Origin: Candidatus Bathyarchaeota archaeon RBG_13_52_12
GTDB lineage: Archaea; Thermoproteota; Bathyarchaeia; TCS64
Assembly (NCBI GenBank): GCA_001774245.1
Contig: MEZF01000015.1
Span: forward strand, 1-7,073
Reading direction: 5' to 3'
Length of the DNA stretch: 7,073 bases
Shown here: in pieces, positions 1 to 5,783 of the stretch
Numbering within the stretch: position 1 is the first letter of the stretch
Layout of the letters: the number at the start of each line of letters is the position of its first letter
The notes under the pieces: generated by a model
Seen by the model: the letters and a program-made list of their open reading frames with translations, nothing else
Database searches by the model: none
Told to the model about the DNA's origin: nothing
Made by a program: the position numbers and the translations under genes

Positions 1-310
1 GCTATCGGGAGTTGGCTGGAGGGGGAAGAACGAGTTAATCGTTAACCCTCTATACGGCCCCGCTATTAGACTCGCCTCGATAATCACAACTAGCCCAATA
101 ACTCGCACCCCACCAGAGATCAAGAGCTGCGGTGATTGCCGCGCCTGCCTTGACGCCTGCAAGTTCCTCGACCACAAACACCAACTCGATAACTACCGCG
201 AACAGTGCAGAAAATACATAGTCCACCTCGACCTAGAGGATGAGGTCTGTGGAAAATGCATCAAAGCCTGCTTAAAAGACAGTTTCTACGCCGACCAATT
301 CAAACTCTAA
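1..310 (+). CDS. QueG-like double 4Fe-4S protein, C-terminal fragment (5' end outside window)
   Basis: An open frame runs from the first complete codon at base 2 to TAA at 308-310, giving about 102 residues without a start, so the gene begins upstream of the window. The fragment opens with GVGWRGKNELIVNPLYGPA, the segment that precedes the ferredoxin domain in epoxyqueuosine reductase (QueG) and related reductive-dehalogenase-like proteins. Two cluster-binding sets follow: C-x2-C-x2-C-x3-C (codons at 128, 137, 146, 158) and C-x13-C-x2-C-x3-C (206, 248, 257, 269), enough for two [4Fe-4S] clusters. The proline usual after the last Cys of each set is absent (Lys and Leu instead). In this family the clusters feed electrons to a cobalamin in the missing N-terminal part. 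Because archaea generally make archaeosine rather than queuosine, the true substrate is uncertain and queG is not assigned. The protein is probably cytosolic. Confidence 0.75.
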   Translation, partial: LSGVGWRGKNELIVNPLYGPAIRLASIITTSPITRTPPEIKSCGDCRACLDACKFLDHKHQLDNYREQCRKYIVHLDLEDEVCGKCIKACLKDSFYADQFKL

Positions 311-348
311 CAACAAGTTAATCAGCAAACGAGGATCGGAAGGAGAGA

Positions 349-386
349 TTCATAAACGAGAAAACACTCAACAACATGGATAGAGG
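349..386 (+). promoter_or_regulatory. possible promoter and Shine-Dalgarno for the flavin-protein gene
   Basis: The 84-base gap after the QueG-like gene holds an AT-rich stretch, TTCATAAA (349-356), which would place transcription start near 376-380, and a GAGG at 383-386 eight bases before the ATG at 395. This is a coherent short-leader arrangement, but the TATA match is weak and readthrough from the upstream gene is equally possible. Confidence 0.25.
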
Positions 387-394
387 AATAAGAA

Positions 395-805
395 ATGGAT
401 AAGCTACCTGGGCTAGCTGAGAACTTCAAGAGGGCGAGAGTTGTCTTCCTAACAACGTTTACCGAAAAGGGCGAGGAACACAGCAGGAAGATGACAAATC
501 TCAACGAAGACCCCTACGCCAAGATATGGTTCCCCACCCACGCTAACACCAGAAAGGTGAAGGAGGTAAAGTCCACTCCGAGGGCACTCATCACTTTCCC
601 CGCCGCCAGGGAGGGTGAATACTACGAGATCGAGGGCAAGGCCGAAGTTGAGACCGGGGAGGAAGTCGAGAAGAAGTGGTTCTGGTGGTACCTCTACTGG
701 AGGCCTGAGCAGAGGAACAGATTCTGGTTCCCGAGCAGGGAGCGGCACCCCGAGTGGGCGATTATAAACATCCACCCAACCTCCGCCAGACTCGTAACAA
801 AGTAG
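395..805 (+). CDS. pyridoxamine 5'-phosphate oxidase-fold FMN/F420-binding protein
   Basis: This 136-residue protein has the split-barrel pattern of small PNPOx-like flavoproteins: a first strand RVVFLTTFTEKGEEHSRKM (about 15-33), then KIWFPTHANTRKVKEVKSTPRALITF (about 43-68), where the Arg/Lys-rich turn of the family meets cofactor phosphate, then YYEIEGKAEV (77-85) and a closing strand WAIINIHPTSARLV (121-134). Related proteins bind FMN, F420 or haem; the sequence alone does not separate these, nor does it prove pyridoxine oxidase activity. An odd stretch at about 95-121 is very rich in Trp, Phe, Tyr and Arg. The ATG at 395 is chosen because an upstream ATG at 376 runs into a stop after eight codons, and a GAGG sits eight bases before 395. 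The gene ends 10 bases from the convergent DsrE-like gene. The family call is good; the reaction is unknown. Confidence 0.85.
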   Translation: MDKLPGLAENFKRARVVFLTTFTEKGEEHSRKMTNLNEDPYAKIWFPTHANTRKVKEVKSTPRALITFPAAREGEYYEIEGKAEVETGEEVEKKWFWWYLYWRPEQRNRFWFPSRERHPEWAIINIHPTSARLVTK

Positions 806-815
806 TGACTAGAGG

Positions 816-1172
816 CTAGAAGGAGACTATCCTGTCGCTCTCCTTCACCCAGCTGGCGAGGATCATCATCGTCCCTCTCTGGACGCCAGAGACGAGGTCG
901 GCGTCCATGATCCCCCTCGACTTTAGACAGGTTCCGCATGTCTTCACCTCGACGCCCTTCGCCACGAGATCAGATAGCATCTTCTCGAGGTTGTAGTAGC
1001 CCTCTGGGGTGACCTGCCCCTTCTTGGCGGTCCCAACGGAGTCGCCCATTAGGAAGACCCTTACCTGCATCCCAACCTCTGCGGTCACTGAAGCACCGGC
1101 GAGCCGGAGCGCGTTCCAAGTCTTCTCGCCCCCATAGGGCGCATCGTTCGCTATGATTAGTAACTTAACCAT
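816..1172 (-). CDS. DsrE/DsrF-like sulfur-relay family protein
   Basis: The protein has 118 residues, a normal length for the DsrE/YchN fold. It starts with the family's strand-loop MVKLLIIANDAPYGGEKTWN, followed by a helix, then VRVFLMGDSVGTAK (38-50), and carries the cysteine motif KTCGTCLKSRG (77-87; Cys79 and Cys82). It ends with a short helix and strand. Family members form small oligomers and pass persulfide sulfur between proteins, in tRNA thiolation or sulfur metabolism; the motif cysteine is the sulfur carrier. No partner (DsrF/H, TusA or a sulfurtransferase) is adjacent, so the pathway is open. It lies 43 bases downstream of the methyltransferase on the same strand and could be cotranscribed, but a TTTTA box 28-29 bases before its ATG would also allow a separate leaderless transcript. 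No Shine-Dalgarno sequence is seen. Confidence 0.85.
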   Translation of the reverse strand: MVKLLIIANDAPYGGEKTWNALRLAGASVTAEVGMQVRVFLMGDSVGTAKKGQVTPEGYYNLEKMLSDLVAKGVEVKTCGTCLKSRGIMDADLVSGVQRGTMMILASWVKESDRIVSF

Positions 1173-1181
1173 GTCTGATTG

Positions 1182-1198
1182 AGGGGCGTCCTGCCCCT
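1182..1198. repeat. 6-bp stem, 5-base loop hairpin between methyltransferase and DsrE-like genes
   Basis: AGGGGC (1182-1187) and GCCCCT (1193-1198) form a perfect inverted repeat with loop gtcct. It fills much of the 43-base gap and lies just before the DsrE-like start. No T-run follows on either strand, so it is not a classical intrinsic terminator. It could reduce or separate expression of the downstream gene, or be chance in GC-rich DNA. Confidence 0.4.
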
Positions 1199-1204
1199 AA
1201 AACT
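1197..1204 (-). promoter_or_regulatory. possible TATA-like box for DsrE-like gene
   Basis: On the minus strand AGTTTTAG is centred about 28 bases before the ATG at 1172, the same spacing as the better boxes in this window, suggesting a leaderless transcript separate from the methyltransferase. The match is poor and it abuts the hairpin. Confidence 0.3.
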
Positions 1205-1215
1205 GTGAAGGGGCG

Positions 1216-1968
1216 CTACTTCCTCCCCACGAACAGTGTTATCGTCTCGTCGTTCCTTATCGGCTCGTCACCGTGATCCCTCTTCCACTGCCTCAGCTCC
1301 GCCACCCCCCTATCTAGTCCAGTTTGCGTGATTGGGCGGAACATGCTCCAGAGCTTCTTCTCTGCTATCTCTATGAGCTCGTCGCTTGACTGGTACCTTT
1401 CTACATTATAGGGATATACCTCAGTCAACCGAAAGCCAGCGTCCTTGAAGTAGGTCTGGAATGCCTCGTCGCTGGGGTAGACGTCGAGCTGGCTCTGCTT
1501 TATCTCAGGAAAGAACTTGAAAACGACTTTCGAGTCAAGCTGGGCGTGGCTAATGGTGTGGGCGATACTAGCGCCGCCCCGCTTCAGTACACGGCAGCAC
1601 TCCCTAGCCGCCTTCTCTTTGTTGACGACGTGGTGCCAGACCTGCGCAGCGTAAACGAGGTCAAAGACGTCTCCTCGGAACGGTATATGTTCAGCGACGG
1701 ACTGTACAGCGGGGAAATTCAGGGTCTTCTCCCTTAACTGCCTTAGCATCTCGACGCTGGGATCGAATCCAACAACGTTCGCCCCCGCGCGCGCCTGAAT
1801 CCCGAGCCCATAGTTACCTGTACCACACCCCATGTCCACCACGAGTGAGCCCATGTCGAGGTGAGCGAGCCTCTCCGCCTCCCCCGCCCAGAACCAGGTA
1901 TCCTCACTAACGCGTCCCCTATCGTAGTCCTTACTCACCTTGTTGAAGTGAGGATTACTGATGGCCAT
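1216..1968 (-). CDS. class I SAM-dependent methyltransferase (Methyltransf_11/25 type)
   Basis: This 250-residue protein has the ordered motifs of a Rossmann-fold methyltransferase. Motif I is VVDMGCGTGNYG (43-54), which binds SAM. The acidic end of strand 2 is VVGFDPSVEML (65-75), with Asp69 for the ribose. VAEHIPFRGDVFDLVYAAQ (91-109) gives the adenine-side and motif II region, then WHHV (111-114), and the post-motif helix and turn CCRVLKRGGA (124-133). The N-terminal FNKVSKDYDRGR is typical of UbiE/Methyltransf_11 small-molecule enzymes. The C-terminal third (about 150-235) is variable and probably forms the substrate cap, so the acceptor cannot be named. The start at 1968 is supported by a TATA box about 28 bases upstream, fitting a leaderless mRNA. 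It lies upstream of the DsrE-like gene on the same strand and is divergent from the VOC gene. A cytosolic enzyme. Confidence 0.9.
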   Translation of the reverse strand: MAISNPHFNKVSKDYDRGRVSEDTWFWAGEAERLAHLDMGSLVVDMGCGTGNYGLGIQARAGANVVGFDPSVEMLRQLREKTLNFPAVQSVAEHIPFRGDVFDLVYAAQVWHHVVNKEKAARECCRVLKRGGASIAHTISHAQLDSKVVFKFFPEIKQSQLDVYPSDEAFQTYFKDAGFRLTEVYPYNVERYQSSDELIEIAEKKLWSMFRPITQTGLDRGVAELRQWKRDHGDEPIRNDETITLFVGRK

Positions 1969-1992
1969 GTTCTATTAGCGGCATCGCTCGGG

Positions 1993-2000
1993 AATAAATT
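1993..2000 (-). promoter_or_regulatory. TATA box of the methyltransferase gene
   Basis: Read on the minus strand this is AATTTATT, centred about 28 bases before the ATG at 1968. There is no ribosome-binding sequence between it and the ATG, so transcription probably starts at or next to the start codon (leaderless). Confidence 0.5.
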
Positions 2001-2022
2001 GTTGACCCTACCCCACAAACCC

Positions 2023-2097
2023 TAGACTCTACGCGACTAAGATAATTCACGCTCACGCCTGATAGTTAGCGATGATAGAGAACGCGTAAACAGTCTA
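2023..2097. repeat. long interrupted inverted repeat in the divergent promoter region
   Basis: TAGACT-c-TACGCG (2023-2035) is mirrored by CGCGTA-aac-AGTCTA (2083-2097): two 6-bp paired blocks separated by a 1 x 3 base internal bulge, with a 47-base loop. The right arm ends six bases before the TATA box of the VOC gene, where the TFB recognition element should lie. The 164-base gap between the methyltransferase and VOC genes contains no other clear element. It could be a paired operator or a structured transcript. Confidence 0.5.
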
Positions 2098-2103
2098 ACA
2101 CTC

Positions 2104-2110
2104 TAAATAT
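2104..2110 (+). promoter_or_regulatory. TATA box of the VOC gene
   Basis: TAAATAT is centred 26 bases before the ATG at 2133, the leaderless spacing. A purine run, GAGGGGAG (2115-2122), lies 10 bases before the ATG and could instead act as a Shine-Dalgarno if transcription starts earlier, so both initiation modes are possible. Confidence 0.5.
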
Positions 2111-2132
2111 CTAAGAGGGGAGAATTGAAACT

Positions 2133-2522
2133 ATGCCGGACTACGGAGTGCGCGGCGTGATCACTTGGCTCTACTACCGAGACCTACCTAGGGCCATGAG
2201 ATTCTACGAGAAAGTCATGGGCTTAAAGATGGTCGTCGACCAGGGTTGGAGCAAGATCTACAAGGTCTCCGAGGACGGTTACCTCGGCCTCGTCGACGGC
2301 GCCAAGGGCCACCACAAAGCCAACAACATAAAGCCCGTCATATTCTGCCTCAACGTCAAGGACGCCGAGGCGTGGTATAAGAGGGTCACTAAGGCCGGCG
2401 TCGCGATAGAGGAGAAGCTGCAGGAGTCTCAGCGCCTCAAGGTCAGGGTGTTTATGTTCAAGGACCCCGAGGGCTACGTCGTTGAGATACAGCAGAGCCT
2501 CCCCGGAGCCCTCAGCGTCTAG
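2133..2522 (+). CDS. VOC-superfamily (glyoxalase/bleomycin-resistance/dioxygenase fold) protein
   Basis: The 129-residue protein is a single two-module VOC unit. Module one has the strand and helix VITWLYYRDLPRAMRFYEKV (9-28) followed by MGLKMV and the hairpin KIYKVSEDGYLGLVDG (41-56). Module two has IKPVIFCLNVKDAEAWYKRV (66-85) and ends with the signature FKDPEGYVVEIQQ (109-121). In metal-dependent members, a His near the start of each module and a Glu at the end of module hairpins bind the metal. Here the terminal Glu118 is present, but the first-strand position reads ITW with no His, so a canonical glyoxalase metal site is doubtful. Binding or detoxification of a small hydrophobic compound is an alternative. 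It stands alone between a divergent promoter and tRNA-Asn. The superfamily is confident; the substrate is unknown. Confidence 0.85.
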   Translation: MPDYGVRGVITWLYYRDLPRAMRFYEKVMGLKMVVDQGWSKIYKVSEDGYLGLVDGAKGHHKANNIKPVIFCLNVKDAEAWYKRVTKAGVAIEEKLQESQRLKVRVFMFKDPEGYVVEIQQSLPGALSV

Positions 2523-2540
2523 CCTGTACCCATCCAAACC

Positions 2541-2549
2541 TTAATATTT
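2541..2549 (+). promoter_or_regulatory. TATA box of tRNA-Asn
   Basis: TTAATATTT is centred 30 bases before the mature 5' end of the tRNA, with an A/C-rich stretch (aaacc) just upstream where TFB would bind. The same 30-base spacing is seen before tRNA-Thr at the window's end. Confidence 0.6.
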
Positions 2550-2574
2550 CGATTTAGTAGTTTCCTGTTGTCGT

Positions 2575-2651
2575 GCCGCCGTAGCTTAGTCAGGTGGAGC
2601 GTCTGGCTGTTAACCAGTTGGTCAACGGTTCAAGTCCGTTCGGCGGCGCCA
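2575..2651 (+). tRNA. tRNA-Asn (anticodon GTT), CCA encoded
   Basis: A complete cloverleaf. The acceptor GCCGCCG (2575-2581) pairs fully with CGGCGGC (2641-2647). T8 A9 follow; the D stem GCTT/GAGC has a 9-base loop carrying GG at 2593-2594. The anticodon arm is TCTGG/CCAGT with loop CTGTTAA; the anticodon GTT is at 2609-2611 and there is no intron. The variable loop is 5 bases. The T stem AACGG/CCGTT has loop TTCAAGT. The discriminator is G2648, and CCA is encoded at 2649-2651. The outermost anticodon-stem pair (27-43) is a T-T mismatch. The mature gene without CCA ends at 2648. It decodes AAC/AAU. No T-run terminator is obvious after it. Confidence 0.96.
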
Positions 2652-2667
2652 CTCCAAAAAGAATACC

Positions 2668-2673
2668 TTTATA
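2668..2673 (+). promoter_or_regulatory. candidate TATA box of hppA
   Basis: TTTATA lies 17 bases after the tRNA-Asn CCA and predicts a transcription start near 2697, giving a leader of about 43 bases before the ATG at 2740. No well-placed Shine-Dalgarno is seen: AGGGG at 2721-2725 is too far, and GGTGA at 2735-2739 abuts the ATG. Confidence 0.45.
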
Positions 2674-2739
2674 GCCCTAGATCCCCGCTTCAACTAACTA
2701 AGTTTCAGAAAACTCGATAAAGGGGCATGTGAGCGGTGA

Positions 2740-4719
2740 ATGTACCTAATTCTTCTGACATCCGCTGTCGGGTTCCTTGCATTACTCGTCGTTAGTTACC
2801 TCGCATGGTCCATTCTCAAAGAACCTGTCGGCACACCCGAGATGAAAGCAGTCGCCGACGCTATCGAGGTAGGGGCTAAGGCTTTCCTCAAGCGACAATA
2901 TAGGACCATCGCTATAGTTGCCAGCCTCGTGGCGATCCCGATAGGCATCTTCTACAGGGACCCCAGGGTGGTCGTCTCCTTCATCATCGGAACTACGATG
3001 AGCCTCGTCGCCGCATACATCGGGATGAGGATCGCTGTCAAGACCAACGTCCGCACAACAAACGCCGCGAATGTGTCGGGGGCGAAGGCTTTCGTCGTCG
3101 CCTTCAGAGGCGGAGGCGTAATGGGTTTACTCGTCACCGGTCTGAGCCTCATTGGCGTCAGCCTCCTCATGTATATCTACGGAGACCCAAATGTTATTAT
3201 TGGATTTGGCTTCGGCGCGAGCCTCTCCGCCCTATTCGCTCAGCTCGGGGGAGGCATATTCACTAAAGCCGCTGACATCGGCGCCGACCTCGTCGGTAAG
3301 ATAGAGAACAGGATACCTGAGGACGACCCCCGTAATCCCGCCGTGATCGCCGACCAGGTCGGAGACAACGTCGGCGACTGCGCCGGGAGGGGCTCCGATC
3401 TTTTCGAGTCTATAAGTGACGACTACATCACGGCGATGCTACTCGGCTCCATACTCCTTCTACCAATGGGGGTCAACGCATACGTTTACCCCCTCATGCT
3501 CGGCGCCGTCGGGATACTCGCCACCATCGTTGGCATCTTCGCCACCCGGCAGTGGGGGAAGCTCAAGCCGATAATGTGCTTCAATGTCGGCCTCTTCGTC
3601 GCTGCGGGAATCAGCGTAGTTGGCGCATATGCGGCATCCATGTACCTCCTAAATGACGTCCGGATATTCTACGCCGTCGTAAGCGGTCTAATGGCGAGCT
3701 TAGCGGTCGGCCTCGTCGTCCAGTACTACATAGGAATAAACAGCGGCCCCATCAAGAAGGTGGCGGCGGCCTCCGAGTACGGCTCAGCTCTAAACATCAT
3801 TACGGGGCTTAGCTACGCTCTCCAGAGCCCTTTCCTCCCCTTCATCTTCATCCTCATAATAGTCCTCTTCAGCTACTGGATTACCGGGGGGAGCCTCTAC
3901 GGCCTCGTCGGCGCCAACATCGGAACCGACCTCGCCATAGGGATGGTGATGTCAAGCGACGCATTCGGCCCCATAAGCGACAACGCACAGGGAATAGCGG
4001 AGATGTCTGGAAGTTCAACGAATATGGAGGCCTTAGAGGAACTTGACGCCATGGGCAACACCACGAAGGCGTTCACGAAGGCCTTTGCCACCGCCAGTGG
4101 CACAGTCTCCACCCTCGTAATCTTCGCCACATACAGCCAACTGGTGGGGATGGATAGAATCACCCTCGGGTTGACGAGTCCAATAATCATCGTCGGCCTC
4201 CTCGTCGGCGGCGTCTTTCCCTTCCTCTTCAGCAGCATGGCCATCGGCGCAACAGCCGAGTCAGCCTACAAGATCGTCGAGGAGGTCAGAAGGCAGTTCA
4301 GTGAACACCCCGGCATCTTGGATGGGACGGAAAAACCCGATTACGCCACCTGCGTCGACATAGCGACGAGGGAGGCGCTCCGCCAGATGGTAGCCCCTGG
4401 TCTCCTCGCCCTCGTTGCGCCAATAGTAGTGGGCGTTCTACTTGGTAAGTTTGCTCTCGGTGCCATGCTCCTTGGTGGTCTGTGCACGTCAGCTCTCCTC
4501 AGTCCCTTCTTCACATTTGGCGGGGGTATATGGGACAACGCGAAGAAGCATATTGAGCAGGAGTTTTGGATGAAGGGTACCCCAACTCATGCCGCTGCCG
4601 TCACCGGCGACACCGTCGGGGATCCCCTCAAGGATGTGGCGGGACCGAGTCTCAACATCTTCATGAAGCTGACTAACATGACGGCGCTCCTCATCGTGCC
4701 GCTTTTACTGCTACTTTAG
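2740..4719 (+). CDS. hppA: membrane-bound proton-translocating pyrophosphatase, K+-independent type
   Basis: The 659-residue polytopic membrane protein hydrolyses PPi and pumps protons out of the cytoplasm. The catalytic signatures are all present: KAADIGADLVGK (176-187), EDDPRNPAVIADQVGDNVGD (194-213) with the Mg-PPi aspartates, DLFES (220-224), SDAFGPISDNAQGIAEMSG (406-424), and near the C terminus FGGGIWDNAKKHIE (593-606) and VTGDTVGDPLKDVAGPSLN (621-639). DAMGNTTKAFTKA (436-448) has Lys443 and Thr446 at the two positions that are Ala and Gly in K+-dependent enzymes, so this is the K+-independent class, known as H+ pumps. It is shorter than plant forms (about 760), as is common in archaea. 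DQVGDN has Gln206 where many members have Asn, and GRGSD has Arg217 where many have Met. The ATG is directly preceded by an in-frame TGA, so no earlier start exists. Its stop overlaps the convergent thiL end by 9 bases. Confidence 0.97.
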   Translation: MYLILLTSAVGFLALLVVSYLAWSILKEPVGTPEMKAVADAIEVGAKAFLKRQYRTIAIVASLVAIPIGIFYRDPRVVVSFIIGTTMSLVAAYIGMRIAVKTNVRTTNAANVSGAKAFVVAFRGGGVMGLLVTGLSLIGVSLLMYIYGDPNVIIGFGFGASLSALFAQLGGGIFTKAADIGADLVGKIENRIPEDDPRNPAVIADQVGDNVGDCAGRGSDLFESISDDYITAMLLGSILLLPMGVNAYVYPLMLGAVGILATIVGIFATRQWGKLKPIMCFNVGLFVAAGISVVGAYAASMYLLNDVRIFYAVVSGLMASLAVGLVVQYYIGINSGPIKKVAAASEYGSALNIITGLSYALQSPFLPFIFILIIVLFSYWITGGSLYGLVGANIGTDLAIGMVMSSDAFGPISDNAQGIAEMSGSSTNMEALEELDAMGNTTKAFTKAFATASGTVSTLVIFATYSQLVGMDRITLGLTSPIIIVGLLVGGVFPFLFSSMAIGATAESAYKIVEEVRRQFSEHPGILDGTEKPDYATCVDIATREALRQMVAPGLLALVAPIVVGVLLGKFALGAMLLGGLCTSALLSPFFTFGGGIWDNAKKHIEQEFWMKGTPTHAAAVTGDTVGDPLKDVAGPSLNIFMKLTNMTALLIVPLLLLL

Positions 4720-5712
4720 GCCACGGAAGTGCTCCCAGCCACCTTTCCCGATGGTTTTCTCAACACCACCCTCAACGTAGACGATATCCTTCCCCTTAGT
4801 TACCACGCCGAGTTCAATCAGGTCAGCCCCCGTAGAATGCAGCGCCTTCCTCGTCTCATCTACACTCCCCGGCTTGACTGTGAATACCAACTCGTACTCC
4901 TCACCCCCATAGAGTGCAAGTGTCGCCCCGTCGAGGCCGTGTTCTTCCGCAAACGCCTTGGCCTCCCGTGTGAGGGGAACATTATTCAACCTGAAGCCGT
5001 TTCCGCTGCTCCTCTGAAGGTCATGAAGGCTTATGGCGAGGCCATCACTGGAGTCCATGCTGCTGGTCGCGACACTCTCCGCGGCCAAAGCTATGCCGGC
5101 CTTGACCCTCGCCCGGGGCATGTAGACCGAGTCGATGAGCTTCTCCCTTAATGCTCTAGGTGCCTCCACTCCATCTATAAGTATCTTGAACCCCGCCGTC
5201 GTGCTTCCGAAGCCCCCCGTCGTCGCCAACACGTCGCCGGGCTTCGATGTGCCACGGAGGACGAGGCGACGCTCCTCAGCGAGACCGTAAGCCATCCCCG
5301 AGATGATTATATCGCATGCCTCGTTGGTGTCGCCCCCCACCATGTATCCACCGTACTCCCTAGTACCCGCCTCGAAGCCCTTCGCGATCTCCTCAATACA
5401 ATCGATAGAGGTGGAGTCAGGTGCGCCGAGGGCGGCCAGGAAGGCTAGTGGCTGGACACCCTTGCTACCGAGGTCACTGAAGTTCATCACGACCGCCTTC
5501 CTCCCCGCTTGATAGGGCGTCATCCCAACCGGGACGTCGGTTTTCCAGACAAGCATATCCGTCTTGAGGACTACGGCGCGGCCGTCGCCGAGGCTCACGG
5601 CGTTCACGTCGTCCCAGTTTGGCACAGGCATCCCCGGCATAATGGTCAGGTGCCTCATTACCCGGTTGATGAGTTCCCGTTCCCCAACCTCAGCGATGGT
5701 CGGCAAGGGCAT
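4711..5712 (-). CDS. thiL: thiamine-monophosphate kinase, archaeal type
   Basis: This 333-residue protein belongs to the PurM/ThiL ATP-binding superfamily. ThiL phosphorylates thiamine monophosphate with ATP to give thiamine diphosphate, the last step of cofactor synthesis. Visible landmarks are an N-terminal ERELINRVM (11-19), Asp34-Asp35, KTDMLV (50-55), the Mg-binding MNFSDLGSKGVQPLAFLAAL (76-95), YMVGGDTNE (123-131), TSSMDSSDGLA (217-227) and YGGEEYELVF (268-277), ending in a GWEHF tail (325-329) like the family's. The stretch after DMLV reads WKTDVPVGMT, not the EGVHF of most bacterial enzymes. The length is normal. The start at 5712 is supported by a TATA box about 27 bases upstream; GAGGG sits very close to the ATG. 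It is convergent and overlapping with hppA, and divergent from the CoA transferase. The window contains no other thiamine gene. Confidence 0.93.
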   Translation of the reverse strand: MPLPTIAEVGERELINRVMRHLTIMPGMPVPNWDDVNAVSLGDGRAVVLKTDMLVWKTDVPVGMTPYQAGRKAVVMNFSDLGSKGVQPLAFLAALGAPDSTSIDCIEEIAKGFEAGTREYGGYMVGGDTNEACDIIISGMAYGLAEERRLVLRGTSKPGDVLATTGGFGSTTAGFKILIDGVEAPRALREKLIDSVYMPRARVKAGIALAAESVATSSMDSSDGLAISLHDLQRSSGNGFRLNNVPLTREAKAFAEEHGLDGATLALYGGEEYELVFTVKPGSVDETRKALHSTGADLIELGVVTKGKDIVYVEGGVEKTIGKGGWEHFRGLK

Positions 5713-5728
5713 CGCCCTCGTCTAGGAA

Positions 5729-5754
5729 AGCCCCCGTTATAACGATTGGGGGCT
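5729..5754. repeat. inverted repeat enclosing a palindromic TATA box
   Basis: AGCCCCC (5729-5735) and GGGGGCT (5748-5754) are perfect 7-bp inverted arms. Between and overlapping them lies the 10-bp palindrome CGTTATAACG (5735-5744). The palindrome is centred 27-28 bases before the thiL ATG, so a protein bound across the arms would cover the thiL promoter. Confidence 0.6.
5736..5743 (-). promoter_or_regulatory. thiL: TATA box of thiL
   Basis: GTTATAAC is a self-complementary box centred 27-28 bases before the thiL start at 5712, predicting a leaderless mRNA. Being symmetrical it could recruit TBP in either direction; the flanking TFB element would set polarity. Confidence 0.6.
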
Positions 5755-5783
5755 GATAAACGTCTTATACACCCATCCCTGAA

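Noticed and set aside
376..402. Short upstream ORF ATG-to-TAA of eight codons overlapping the flavin-protein start
   Set aside because: It shares only a chance ATGGATA repeat with the real start, has no coding signal, and such mini-ORFs are common by chance.
1182..1198. Hairpin as an intrinsic terminator for the methyltransferase transcript
   Set aside because: The stem is short and no T-run follows on the minus strand; archaeal termination depends mainly on T-runs.
2041..2097. Possible C/D-box sRNA: CTGA at 2059-2062 followed by a GATGAT
   Set aside because: No proper RTGATGA C box precedes the CTGA and no terminal CTGA follows, so the four-box order is not met.
2727..2739. Upstream start (GTG 2729) or Shine-Dalgarno GGTGA for hppA
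   Set aside because: GTG 2729 is in another frame, an in-frame TGA sits immediately before the ATG at 2740, and GGTGA has no spacing to the start.
2575..2740. tRNA-Asn as an integration site
   Set aside because: No repeated tRNA 3' end, integrase or foreign gene block is visible; hppA follows directly.
4729..5151. 140-residue plus-strand open frame opposite thiL
   Set aside because: It lies wholly inside the conserved thiL gene on the other strand, and its translation shows no recognisable family pattern.
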